Shown: positions 16,210-22,392 of the stretch, one piece after another
Position numbering within the stretch: the first letter of the stretch is position 1
How the letters are laid out: each line of letters begins with the position of its first letter
Assembly (NCBI GenBank): GCA_900542505.1
Contig: UQNV01000032.1
Span: forward strand, 1 to 25,922
DNA: 25,922 bases
DNA from: an uncultured Alistipes sp.
GTDB taxonomy: Bacteria > Bacteroidota > Bacteroidia > Bacteroidales > Rikenellaceae
Reading direction: 5' to 3'
Position numbers and translations under genes: made by a program
The notes under the pieces: generated by a model
Told to the model about the DNA's origin: nothing
Seen by the model: only the letters and a program-made list of their open reading frames with translations
Databases searched by the model: none

Positions 16210-16587
16210 CTAAATTACGATGCGGCGCAGGGCATAGACATAACGGTCGGCCGGGCGCGGACAGGGGAGCTCCGCACGGAGAGACCGTTCTCCGCGCGAC
16301 GGCCGAGGGGCATTGTGGAGCGTTGCCGCCGAGCGGCGCAGTGCCGCATGATGGACGTTCTGCTCCTTGACGGCGATGCTGCAGACCGGGGTTTCGGCCG
16401 ATTCCGTGGCGGCGAGCAGCATGACTGACGCTGCGGCCAGCAGCGAAGCCTCCTCGCGATGCCAAGCATCGGCCCGGGACGCGGAGTGCACGCAGGCATC
16501 GCGCTCGACGGTTTCACGGATGCCGCACAGCGCTGTCGGCAGAGCCGTACAGAGCAGCAGAGCGCATATGGTTACCCATTTTCCCAT
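16210..16587 (-). CDS. Putative small secreted protein, unknown function
   Basis: This 125-residue frame opens with MGKWVTICALLLCTALPTALC, a plausible signal peptide. The rest is Ala/Arg/Ser-rich with three scattered Cys and no domain I recognise. Support comes from an exact -7 element (16593-16600) five bases before the ATG and from the signal-like start. Against it, composition after residue 60 is generic and such frames arise easily in GC-rich DNA. The frame continues upstream to 16776, but that extension is antisense to tRNA-Gln and is not coding. It is transcribed divergently from the tRNA. Confidence 0.5.
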   Translation of the reverse strand: MGKWVTICALLLCTALPTALCGIRETVERDACVHSASRADAWHREEASLLAAASVMLLAATESAETPVCSIAVKEQNVHHAALRRSAATLHNAPRPSRGERSLRAELPCPRPADRYVYALRRIVI

Positions 16588-16592
16588 CGTTG

Positions 16593-16600
16593 CAAAATTA
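16593..16600 (-). promoter_or_regulatory. -7 element of the small secreted protein gene
   Basis: TAATTTTG on the minus strand is an exact TAnnTTTG match. It lies five bases before the ATG at 16587 and supports that start. Confidence 0.5.
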
Positions 16601-16673
16601 GCCAAAAAGGGAGAATCTTTTTTCACCGTAGAGCTATTTTTATGTTCAAAATTGGAAAATCCCTTTTTTTGCG

Positions 16674-16681
16674 TATCTTTG
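16674..16681 (+). promoter_or_regulatory. -7 element of tRNA-Gln
   Basis: TATCTTTG lies 20 bases before the tRNA, with ATTG (16651-16654) at a 19-base spacing as a near-consensus -33 element. Confidence 0.7.
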
Positions 16682-16701
16682 CAGTCGCTTTCGAGCCGGA
16701 T

Positions 16702-16775
16702 TGAGCTATGGTGTAATGGTAACACGTCAGATTTTGGTTCTGAAATTCCAGGTTCGAATCCTGGTAGCTCAACCA
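16702..16775 (+). tRNA. tRNA-Gln (anticodon UUG)
   Basis: The cloverleaf is complete. The acceptor stem TGAGCTA (16702-16708) pairs with TAGCTCA (16765-16771). The D-arm contains GTGTAATGGTAAC. The anticodon stem TCAGA/TCTGA encloses a loop with TTG at positions 34-36. The T-arm contains GGTTCGAATCC. The discriminator is A (16772) and CCA is encoded (16773-16775). The opposite strand gives the familiar false peptide beginning MVELPGFEPG, an artefact of antisense tRNA reading. Confidence 0.98.
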
Positions 16776-16776
16776 A

Positions 16777-16807
16777 CCCCGCCGATGTCCGGCGGGGTAT
16801 TTTTTTG
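16777..16807 (+). terminator. Rho-independent terminator of tRNA-Gln
   Basis: CCCCGCCG pairs with CGGCGGGG around ATGTC and is followed by TATTTTTTT, immediately after the CCA end. Confidence 0.95.
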
Positions 16808-16842
16808 TTGTGCCGCGTCCGTTCGGACGGGGCATATCCGCG

Positions 16843-16877
16843 ACGAAACCCGCACTGAAGACCAGTGCGGGTTTCGT
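16843..16877. repeat. Perfect 15-bp inverted repeat (hairpin)
   Basis: ACGAAACCCGCACTG (16843-16857) and its exact complement (16863-16877) flank a five-base spacer. It lies between the tRNA terminator and the 3' end of the TSCPD gene and probably ends that gene's transcript, but no long T-run follows on either strand. Confidence 0.8.
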
Positions 16878-16944
16878 TTGTGGCGGGAGCCCTCCGAGTG
16901 ACGTTTGAGTGATGCCGGTGCGGCGAGCGGAGCGGCCCCGACGG

Positions 16945-17193
16945 TCAGAGCATGCTGCGCAGGGCGCGGGCCAGCTGGTCGGGGCACGAGGTTCCCTTGC
17001 CGCGGCAGTCGATGCCTTCGAGCCGGGCGATGGCCTCCTCGACCTTCATGCCGCGCACCAGTGCGGCGATACCCTGCGTATTGCCGTGACAGCCGCCCGT
17101 GAAGGTCACGCGGCGGATGATGTCTCCGTCGGTTTCGATGTCGATTTGTCGCGAGCAGGTGCCCGTGGTGGTATAGGAGAGTCGGTTGAGCAT
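16945..17193 (-). CDS. TSCPD-domain protein (TIGR03905-like)
   Basis: The 82-residue protein ends with the name-giving TSCPDQLARAL motif (Thr68, Ser69, Cys70, Pro71, Asp72). It also has GTCSRQIDIE, FTGGCHGNTQGI and a GIDCRGKGTSC segment, so four Cys could bind a metal. The TSCPD module also occurs as a C-terminal piece of some ribonucleotide reductases. As a free-standing small protein it matches the TIGR03905 type, whose role is not known. The ATG at 17193 is the start with a full domain. A longer frame runs upstream through yajC in another phase and is a shadow. Confidence 0.88.
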   Translation of the reverse strand: MLNRLSYTTTGTCSRQIDIETDGDIIRRVTFTGGCHGNTQGIAALVRGMKVEEAIARLEGIDCRGKGTSCPDQLARALRSML

Positions 17194-17241
17194 ATGATGC
17201 GTGTTTGGGTGTGGTTTGCGTTGGGGCGGAAGACAAAGAAA

Positions 17242-17273
17242 CCCCTTCCGGGAGTCCGGAAGGGGAGTTTTTT
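17242..17273. terminator. Terminator hairpin downstream of yajC
   Basis: CCCCTTCCGG (17242-17251) pairs perfectly with CCGGAAGGGG (17256-17265). TTTCTTTG follows on the minus strand and AGTTTTTT on plus. It lies 21 bases past the yajC stop. Confidence 0.85.
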
Positions 17274-17285
17274 GCGAAGCGACGC

Positions 17286-17606
17286 TTAGCGCTGCTGCAG
17301 GTCGGTGTTGTCGGCCACGACCATGTTCTTGTCGATGCGCAGCGTGACGTTGCTGTCGACTTCGATGAGCAGCGACGTCTCCTTCACCTCCTTCACGGTG
17401 CCGTAGATACCGCCGGCGGTGATGATTTTGTCGCCCTTCTTCAGACCGTTGCGGAACTCCTGCATCTGCTTGCGGCGCTTGGCTTCGGGGCGCCACATGA
17501 AGAGCCAGAGCACGAGCACCATCAGTGCAATCATGATGAGGAAGCTGTACTGCTGCATGAAACCCGGTTCGGGCTGAGCAGGGGCTGCATTCAGGAAATT
17601 AATCAT
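17286..17606 (-). CDS. yajC: Preprotein translocase subunit YajC
   Basis: The 106-residue protein has one N-terminal membrane segment (about residues 20-38, ending LWLFMWRPEAKRRKQ). A short cytoplasmic domain follows, with the YajC signature LKKGDKIITAGGIYGTV (residues 55-71). YajC is an accessory partner of SecDF in the Sec translocon. The upstream DUF1573 lipoprotein and nusB are in the order usual for Bacteroidetes. An own promoter (17640-17647) lies in the 66-base gap, so it can be expressed apart from nusB. Confidence 0.96.
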   Translation of the reverse strand: MINFLNAAPAQPEPGFMQQYSFLIMIALMVLVLWLFMWRPEAKRRKQMQEFRNGLKKGDKIITAGGIYGTVKEVKETSLLIEVDSNVTLRIDKNMVVADNTDLQQR

Positions 17607-17639
17607 TGTTTTTCGGTTTTAGCTTGTTAGTTAATGATG

Positions 17640-17647
17640 CAAATATA
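17640..17647 (-). promoter_or_regulatory. -7 element of yajC
   Basis: TATATTTG on minus is an exact match 33 bases before the yajC ATG. CTTG at a 19-base spacing is a near -33 element. Confidence 0.65.
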
Positions 17648-17672
17648 CGCATAATTGTCGAATCTGCAAGAA

Positions 17673-18113
17673 TTACTCCACATCGGCCTCGATGAAGAGC
17701 CGGAGCGGTTTGCGCCCGCCCGCCAGCGTCACGTCGATGAACTTGAGCTGCCAGCCGTATTCGCCCCGCGAGTCGAACGTGAGCGAGCATTCGCGGCTCT
17801 GGCCGGGGGCGATGGGGCGCGCCTCGGCCTCGAGCGTCGTGCATCCGCAGCTCCGTTCGCTTGCGACGACGGCCGTCGGGCGCGACGACGCGTTGAGCAG
17901 ATGGAAGCGCATGACGGCGATTTCGCCCGAGTGCAGCCGCCCGAACCGGATGGTGTCGGTGCCCCCTTCGGCGAGGGTGCGGTCCGAGATTTCGATGATG
18001 CGGCCGCGGGGAGCCGTATCGTCGGCCTTTTTGCGCGGCGATGTGCCGCAGCCGGCGAGTGCCGCCAGCAGTGCCAGCGCGAGCGCCGGTCGGAGAAGTG
18101 GTCGGAGGGTCAT
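17673..18113 (-). CDS. DUF1573-domain lipoprotein
   Basis: The 146-residue protein starts with a lipoprotein signal: a hydrophobic stretch then LAALAGCG, with Cys22 as the lipid anchor. The mature part is a DUF1573 module, an immunoglobulin-like fold, with its hallmark SERSCGCTTLEAE (residues 85-97) and the RGEYGWQLKFIDV strand near the end. It should sit in the periplasm on the inner or outer membrane. Function is unknown. The frame is open far upstream antisense to the flavoprotein gene, but the lipobox fixes the start at 18113. It lies between nusB and yajC. Confidence 0.92.
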   Translation of the reverse strand: MTLRPLLRPALALALLAALAGCGTSPRKKADDTAPRGRIIEISDRTLAEGGTDTIRFGRLHSGEIAVMRFHLLNASSRPTAVVASERSCGCTTLEAEARPIAPGQSRECSLTFDSRGEYGWQLKFIDVTLAGGRKPLRLFIEADVE

Positions 18114-18141
18114 GGGGTCGGACGAGGCATTGGTGGATGAA

Positions 18142-18173
18142 GAAAATGCCGTCCGGTTGAACCGGGACGGCAT
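18142..18173 (-). terminator. Terminator or attenuator between nusB and the DUF1573 gene
   Basis: On the minus strand ATGCCGTCC pairs with GGACGGCAT around an inner GGTT/AACC stem, followed by TTTTCTTC. It would reduce readthrough from nusB into the lipoprotein gene. Confidence 0.7.
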
Positions 18174-18262
18174 GATGTGCGTTGTGGCCGTGCAGGGCCG
18201 GGTGCCGCCTGCTGCGGGTCGGAGGGTGTCTTCCGTGCGTTCGCCGGAGGCGCGTCGGTGCG

Positions 18263-19198
18263 TCAGATAAGGCCGCGGCCCGCCTTCTTGATGCGGCCTT
18301 CGGCCGTCAGCGACTCGACAATCTTGTCCAGCACGCCGTTGATGAAGACGCTGCTGCCCGGCGTTGAGTAGTATTTCGAGATTTCGATGTACTCGTCGAG
18401 CGTCACCTTGACCGGAATCGACGGGAAGTTGAGCAGCTCGGCCATCGCCGTGCCGATGATGAGGTTGTCCATGAAGACGATGCGCTCGATGTCCCAGTTG
18501 GCGGTGAACTTCTCGATGTAGCGCTGGTATTCGCCGAAGTTGACCAGCGTCTTCTCGAAGAGCGTCTTGACGAACTGGGGGTCCTCCTCGCTCTTGAACT
18601 TCGAGGCAACCTTCAGCTCGGTGTGCGACGGGCGCATGTTGGAGAGCGTGCGCAGAATCATCATGATGATGTATCCCAGGTCGTCGTCCCAGAGAATCGA
18701 CATCTCCTCGAGCACCGTGTCGAGCGCCTCGCACTCCTGCATGTTCCGGAAAAACTCCTCGAGCAGGGCGCGGTCCTCGGTAAAGGAGCGCTCGCCGCGC
18801 TGCATGTAGCTCTTGTAGTAGTCGCTTTCGGTGAGTTGGGTGTAGAGCGTGCGGATGAGTTCGGGGTAGAGGCTCCAGTTGAGTTTGCGTGCGGCCGTGT
18901 AGTCGTTCACCGCGTCGCTGTTGGCGATGATGCGGATGACGGCGTTGTCGACGAACTTGGTGTTGGGGTTGAGGTCCTCGTAGGTAGGCAGCTTCTTCTG
19001 TCGGGCCAGTTCCTGACGCTGCTCGGCATAGCGGGCGATTTCGACCGGCAGGGTCAGCATCAGGTGGTAGAGGTCGTAGGCCTTGTCCACCGACGCCATC
19101 AGGTTCTTTTCCGATGCCATCATGCTGTCGGCTCCCGACTTGAGGTGGGCGAACAGCGCCTTGATGACCTTGATACGAAGTAATCTTCTGCTCAGCAT
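18263..19198 (-). CDS. nusB: Transcription antitermination factor NusB (long Bacteroidetes form)
   Basis: The 311-residue protein begins MLSRRLLRIKVIKALFAHL, the NusB opening helix. It ends with the family signature around DNLIIGTAMAELLNFPSIPVKVTLDEYIEISKYY in two parts, then SSVFINGVLDKIVE. NusB binds boxA RNA with NusE (ribosomal protein S10) in rRNA antitermination. It is about twice as long as the E. coli protein because of a large middle insert (about residues 50-200), a known feature of Bacteroidetes. The frame extends to a TTG at 19225, but the -7 element at 19223-19230 overlaps it, so the ATG at 19198 is used. It diverges from the flavoprotein gene. Confidence 0.94.
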   Translation of the reverse strand: MLSRRLLRIKVIKALFAHLKSGADSMMASEKNLMASVDKAYDLYHLMLTLPVEIARYAEQRQELARQKKLPTYEDLNPNTKFVDNAVIRIIANSDAVNDYTAARKLNWSLYPELIRTLYTQLTESDYYKSYMQRGERSFTEDRALLEEFFRNMQECEALDTVLEEMSILWDDDLGYIIMMILRTLSNMRPSHTELKVASKFKSEEDPQFVKTLFEKTLVNFGEYQRYIEKFTANWDIERIVFMDNLIIGTAMAELLNFPSIPVKVTLDEYIEISKYYSTPGSSVFINGVLDKIVESLTAEGRIKKAGRGLI

Positions 19199-19222
19199 AA
19201 CTCTTGCGACTTTTGACGGGCG

Positions 19223-19230
19223 CAAAAGTA
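19223..19230 (-). promoter_or_regulatory. -7 element of nusB
   Basis: TACTTTTG on minus matches TAnnTTTG exactly and lies 24 bases before the ATG at 19198. It overlaps and excludes the TTG start at 19225. The -33 position is only T-rich. Confidence 0.65.
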
Positions 19231-19442
19231 CAACTAAAAATCAAGATTTGAAAATTAAAACGACATGAGCATCCGTGAACCGGACCGCCGGGCCGATTTT
19301 TGCCGTCCGTTTCCCCGCCCCCGGCCCTTTTCCGGTGCCGGGCACAGGCCGGGGAGCCGCTCCGCGGGCGGCCAGGGTCGGCTCCCGGCGGCCGAGGTGC
19401 GAAAAAAAAGGGTGCCGGAGGTCGGCTCTGCTGAAATGTTGT

Positions 19443-19450
19443 TATCTTTG
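19443..19450 (+). promoter_or_regulatory. -7 element of the flavoprotein gene
   Basis: TATCTTTG is an exact match ending seven bases before the ATG at 19458. It implies a leaderless or near-leaderless mRNA. No clear -33 element is visible. Confidence 0.6.
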
Positions 19451-19457
19451 CGGCTGT

Positions 19458-20738
19458 ATGGAACAACTCAGGGAAGAATACGCCGATAACTCCTGCGACG
19501 TAATCGTCGTGGGGGCGGGTGCCGCCGGCATGATGGCGGCCGGTACGGCCGCGCGCAACGGAAAGCGTGTGCTGCTGCTCGAAAAGATGGAGAAATCGGG
19601 CCGCAAGGTCCGCATTACGGGCAAGGGTCGCTGTAACGTGACCAACGCCCGGCCTCCCGAGGAGTTCGCCTCGCAGGTGCGCACCAATGCGGAGTTCCTG
19701 GCACAGGCCTTCTCCGAGTTCAACAACCGGGCGACCATCCGCTTCTTCGAGCGTCGCGGCGTCAAGCTCGACATCGAGCGGGGCGACCGCGTCTTTCCCC
19801 ACAGCGGCAAGGCGTGGGACATCGCCAATGCGCTGCTGGATTACTGCGTTGAGAACGGGGTGAAAATCCTTTATAATACGCGCGTGACCGAACTCATGAC
19901 GCTCGGCGGCCATGTTTTCGGTGTCCGTTACCGCAACAAGCGCGGCTTTGAGCGCAAGGTCGAGGCGCCGCAGGTGATTGTCGCCACGGGCGGCCTCTCC
20001 TATCCGGCGACCGGTTCGACGGGCGACGGCTATCGCTTCGCCGCCGACCTGGGCCATACGGTCGAGCCGGTGCGTCCGTCGCTCACTCCGCTCGTCTCGT
20101 CGCACAACCAGATGAAATACCTCCACGGCCTTTTGCTGCGCAACGTGCGGGCGACGCTCTGGGTCGACGACACGCCCGTGCGCGAGGAGTTCGGCGAGTT
20201 GGGCTTCTCGGAGCGGGGCATCGAGGGGGCCGTGGCGCTGCGCGTGAGCCGCGATGCGGTCGATGCGCTCATCGACGGCCGCCGCGTCAAGCTGGTGCTC
20301 GACCTCAAGCCGGCGCTGACCGAGGAGATGCTCCTCCACCGCATCGAGCGCGAGCTGGCCGAGATGGAGCCGACGGAGTTCTTCGCCGAACTGTTGCGCA
20401 AGCTGGTTCCCCGGCCGCTGGTGATGCCGCTGGCCGAGGAGCTCGACATCCATTCGAAGAACTACGTGAGCAAGCTCACCGATGCCGAAAAGCGGCGCCT
20501 GGTGAAGACGCTCAAGGGGCTGACCTTCCCCATCGTGGATTATGCGCCGTTCGAATATGCCGTGGTGACGGCCGGCGGCGTGCGCTGCGACGAGGTGAAT
20601 CCCTACACGATGGAGTCGCTCAAGGTCCGCGGGCTCTACTTCGCGGGCGAGGTGCTCGACCTCGATGCCAATACGGGCGGTTACAACCTGCAGATTGCCT
20701 TTTCGACGGGGCATCTGGCCGGCATGTTGAAAAAATAG
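19458..20738 (+). CDS. NAD(P)/FAD-dependent oxidoreductase, HI0933/YhiN family
   Basis: The 426-residue flavoprotein has the N-terminal FAD-binding Rossmann motif VIVVGAGAAGMMAA (GxGxxG at 19-24) with the acidic LLLEK strand end. Next is the family hallmark SGRKVRITGKGRCNVTN (47-63). The C-terminal half closes the FAD site with GGVRCDEVN and LYFAGEVLDLDANTGGYNLQ. Length fits the family. Members are soluble flavin enzymes with poorly known substrates; relatives include the bile-acid enzyme BaiN. The open frame extends to 19275, but similarity and the -7 element place the start at 19458. The next gene starts 11 bases after the stop. Confidence 0.94.
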   Translation: MEQLREEYADNSCDVIVVGAGAAGMMAAGTAARNGKRVLLLEKMEKSGRKVRITGKGRCNVTNARPPEEFASQVRTNAEFLAQAFSEFNNRATIRFFERRGVKLDIERGDRVFPHSGKAWDIANALLDYCVENGVKILYNTRVTELMTLGGHVFGVRYRNKRGFERKVEAPQVIVATGGLSYPATGSTGDGYRFAADLGHTVEPVRPSLTPLVSSHNQMKYLHGLLLRNVRATLWVDDTPVREEFGELGFSERGIEGAVALRVSRDAVDALIDGRRVKLVLDLKPALTEEMLLHRIERELAEMEPTEFFAELLRKLVPRPLVMPLAEELDIHSKNYVSKLTDAEKRRLVKTLKGLTFPIVDYAPFEYAVVTAGGVRCDEVNPYTMESLKVRGLYFAGEVLDLDANTGGYNLQIAFSTGHLAGMLKK

Positions 20739-20749
20739 GGCTGAGAGCG

Positions 20750-21262
20750 ATGCGGTTGCGTGAACGTAAAATCGGACGGAGCATCTACGGGCGGGTCGCC
20801 GAATTGAAGAACCGCCTGGTGCGGGCGCGCTATTTCCGGGGGCACGGCGTCCACTCACCCTTTGTATATACGATTGTCCGCGAGGTCTTCATGCGCCGCG
20901 AACTGCTTCCCGGAAGCCGGACGCTCTACGAGGCGCTGCTTGCCGTCGGCGTGGAGCCGCGGCGAGCCGTCCAGTTGCAGAATCTCTTCATCCACTGCGG
21001 CTATGCCACCTTTGCGCTGAATCGCGCGGGGGATGATTTCTGCGTCGTGACCGAAGCGTTGCCGGCCGGTGAGGTGCCGGCATTGGTCGACGAGGCGCGG
21101 CGCTGCGGCACGACTCTTGCGGTGTTGCATCCCTATGCCGACGAGGAGCGCCTCAGGTTGTGCCGCCGGATTGTGGCCGGACATCGGTGCACGACGGTCG
21201 ATAACCGGGCCTATCTGCTCGTCTTCAATAATTATCTGCCTAAACAACACTTCAGAATATGA
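20750..21262 (+). CDS. Conserved 'HGVHSPF' protein, shortened methyltransferase-like
   Basis: The 170-residue protein has near its N-terminus RARYFRGHGVHSPFVYTIV (about residues 25-43). I recognise this as the opening of a family of about 240-260-residue Bacteroidetes proteins often called SAM-dependent methyltransferases. This copy lacks a visible glycine-rich SAM-binding loop, and its middle is shorter, so it may be a non-catalytic or reduced version. The C-terminus (RAYLLVFNNYLPKQHFRI) resembles a terminal strand pair. It sits in an operon, 11 bases after the flavoprotein gene and overlapping the adenosyltransferase by four bases (ATGA). Function is unknown. Confidence 0.8.
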   Translation: MRLRERKIGRSIYGRVAELKNRLVRARYFRGHGVHSPFVYTIVREVFMRRELLPGSRTLYEALLAVGVEPRRAVQLQNLFIHCGYATFALNRAGDDFCVVTEALPAGEVPALVDEARRCGTTLAVLHPYADEERLRLCRRIVAGHRCTTVDNRAYLLVFNNYLPKQHFRI

Positions 21263-21810
21263 AAGTCTACACCAAAACGGGTGACCAGGGAACCACGTCG
21301 CTCATCGGCGGCGAGCGGGTCTTCAAGAGCGACGAGCGGGTCGAGGCCTATGGCTCGGTCGATGAGCTGATGGCCTTCACGGCGCTGTTGGGCGACCACA
21401 TGCGGGGCGAGGAGGGGCTGGCCCCCTATGTCGACGACATTGCGCAAATCACCTCGCGCCTGATGACGGTTTCGGCGCTGCTGGCCGTGGGGGAGTCGGG
21501 CAGCGACAAGGTGGCGCCGCTTGACGCTTCGACCGTCGAGTGGCTTGAACACCGCATCGATGCCATGCAGGCCATCGTGCGGCCCATCGACAAGTTTACC
21601 ATCCCGGGCGGCAATGCCGTGGTATCGATGTGCCATGTATGCCGTACGGTGTGCCGTCGTGCGGAGCGCGCCACCTTGCGTGCCGGACAGAAGTACGGGG
21701 TGGATGCTACGGCGCTGGTCTATCTCAACCGCCTGTCGGATTACTTCTACCTGCTGGGCCGGGTTCTGACCGAGCATTTCGGGGTCGAGGAGCTGCTGTG
21801 GATTCCGTAA
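21259..21810 (+). CDS. Cob(I)alamin adenosyltransferase, PduO type
   Basis: The 183-residue enzyme transfers the adenosyl group of ATP to cob(I)alamin or cob(I)yrinic acid a,c-diamide, making coenzyme B12. The N-terminal ATP site is clear (KTGDQGTTSLIGG, residues 6-18), followed by ERVEAYGSVDEL (26-37). The C-terminal active-site helix carries CRRAERATL (132-140) and LNRLSDYFYLLGR (156-168), where the conserved Arg and Asn residues of PduO enzymes fall. Length is typical. The start overlaps the preceding stop (ATGA), which indicates translational coupling. Confidence 0.95.
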   Translation: MKVYTKTGDQGTTSLIGGERVFKSDERVEAYGSVDELMAFTALLGDHMRGEEGLAPYVDDIAQITSRLMTVSALLAVGESGSDKVAPLDASTVEWLEHRIDAMQAIVRPIDKFTIPGGNAVVSMCHVCRTVCRRAERATLRAGQKYGVDATALVYLNRLSDYFYLLGRVLTEHFGVEELLWIP

Positions 21811-21864
21811 GTCGTTGCGAATCGGTGCAAATTTCGTCATTCCTGGATGTTTTGCCCGAATTTG

Positions 21865-21894
21865 TTTGTTTTTCTCGTTTTTTTTATACTTTTG
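21865..21894 (+). promoter_or_regulatory. Promoter of the DUF2795 gene
   Basis: TTTG (21865-21868), an 18-base spacer and TACTTTTG (21887-21894) resemble the consensus. A leader of about 70 bases follows, containing a CATCCGG/CCGGATG hairpin (21909-21928). Confidence 0.65.
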
Positions 21895-21970
21895 CACGAC
21901 TACTTCCGCATCCGGCCCAGACCGGATGTTCGGAACGGACTTTTGATTAGGGACTTAAAAGTTATGACCT

Positions 21971-22192
21971 ATGTATTGGACGCTTGAACTGGCCTCGAAG
22001 CTCGAAGATGCACCGTGGCCTGCAACGAAAGACGAGTTGATTGATTATGCGGTCCGTTCGGGAGCCCCGTTGGAGGTTCTCGAAAACCTGCAGGAGATAG
22101 AGGACGAAGGTGAAATCTACGAATCAATCGAAGACATCTGGCCCGACTATCCCTCGAAGGACGACTTCTTCTTCAACGAGGAAGAGTATTGA
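21971..22192 (+). CDS. DUF2795-domain small acidic protein
   Basis: The 73-residue protein begins MYWTLELASKLEDAPWPATK and contains the helix pair DELIDYAVRSGAPLEVLENL typical of DUF2795 proteins. The C-terminus is very acidic and aromatic (ends DDFFFNEEEY). Function is unknown. It is cytoplasmic, with no signal or membrane segment. It has its own promoter and leader. An ATG seven bases upstream in another frame encodes only seven codons. It is the last gene of chromosomal character before the mobile element; composition falls just after its stop. Confidence 0.9.
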   Translation: MYWTLELASKLEDAPWPATKDELIDYAVRSGAPLEVLENLQEIEDEGEIYESIEDIWPDYPSKDDFFFNEEEY

Positions 22193-22223
22193 CGCTCTTC
22201 GAATAGATTAAACAATTAAATAT

Positions 22224-22260
22224 CAGCGCGATAAACAATGAAAATTTGTTTGTCGCGCTG
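22224..22260. terminator. 15-bp inverted repeat: DUF2795 terminator and/or recombinase site
   Basis: CAGCGCGATAAACAA (22224-22238) pairs with TTGTTTGTCGCGCTG (22246-22260) with one G-T wobble, around a seven-base loop, followed by GTGTTTTA. It can terminate the DUF2795 transcript. The right arm also contains a TTTGTTTGTC box shared with the repeats upstream of the integrase. Confidence 0.7.
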
Positions 22261-22285
22261 GTGTTTTATGGCCTCAAATGGTGCG

Positions 22286-22345
22286 GTTTGTTTGTCTAAA
22301 ATACGGTTTTTCTTCCCAAAATCGGAGTTTGTTTGTCTAAAATAC
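22286..22345 (+). repeat. Direct repeats GTTTGTTTGTCTAAAATAC, candidate integrase arm sites
   Basis: Two exact 19-base copies lie at 22286-22304 and 22327-22345. A third partial copy (TTTGTTTGTC) is at 22245-22254, giving a spacing of 42 and 41 bases. Such spaced boxes beside an integrase gene suit arm-type binding sites. The last copy ends three bases before the integrase -7 element. Confidence 0.85.
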
Positions 22346-22347
22346 AT

Positions 22348-22384
22348 TACCTTTGTTTATCCTCGGGAATATTAAAACAGGAGG
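22348..22384 (+). promoter_or_regulatory. Integrase -7 element and Shine-Dalgarno sequence
   Basis: TACCTTTG (22348-22355) matches the -7 consensus. AGGAGG (22379-22384) lies eight bases before the ATG at 22393, a strong Shine-Dalgarno that is rare in this window, and it fixes the integrase start. Confidence 0.7.
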
Positions 22385-22392
22385 AAAAACAT

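Noticed and set aside
16588..16776. N-terminal extension beginning MVELPGFEPG on minus
   Set aside because: This is the standard false peptide from reading the complement of tRNA-Gln. A -7 element at 16593-16600 also places the real start at 16587.
17673..20858. 1061-codon minus-strand open frame
   Set aside because: Only its last 146 codons are real (the DUF1573 lipoprotein with a lipobox). The rest is antisense to the HI0933-type flavoprotein and overlaps nusB in another frame.
21964..21987. Seven-codon upstream ORF (MTYVLDA) overlapping the DUF2795 start
   Set aside because: It lacks a ribosome site or attenuator features. A chance ATG seven bases before the gene start is the simpler reading.
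22245..22345. CRISPR-like spaced repeats or replication iterons
   Set aside because: There are only two full 19-base copies and one partial, no cas genes, and an integrase directly adjacent. Recombinase arm sites explain the spacing better. An origin of replication is not excluded but has no other support.
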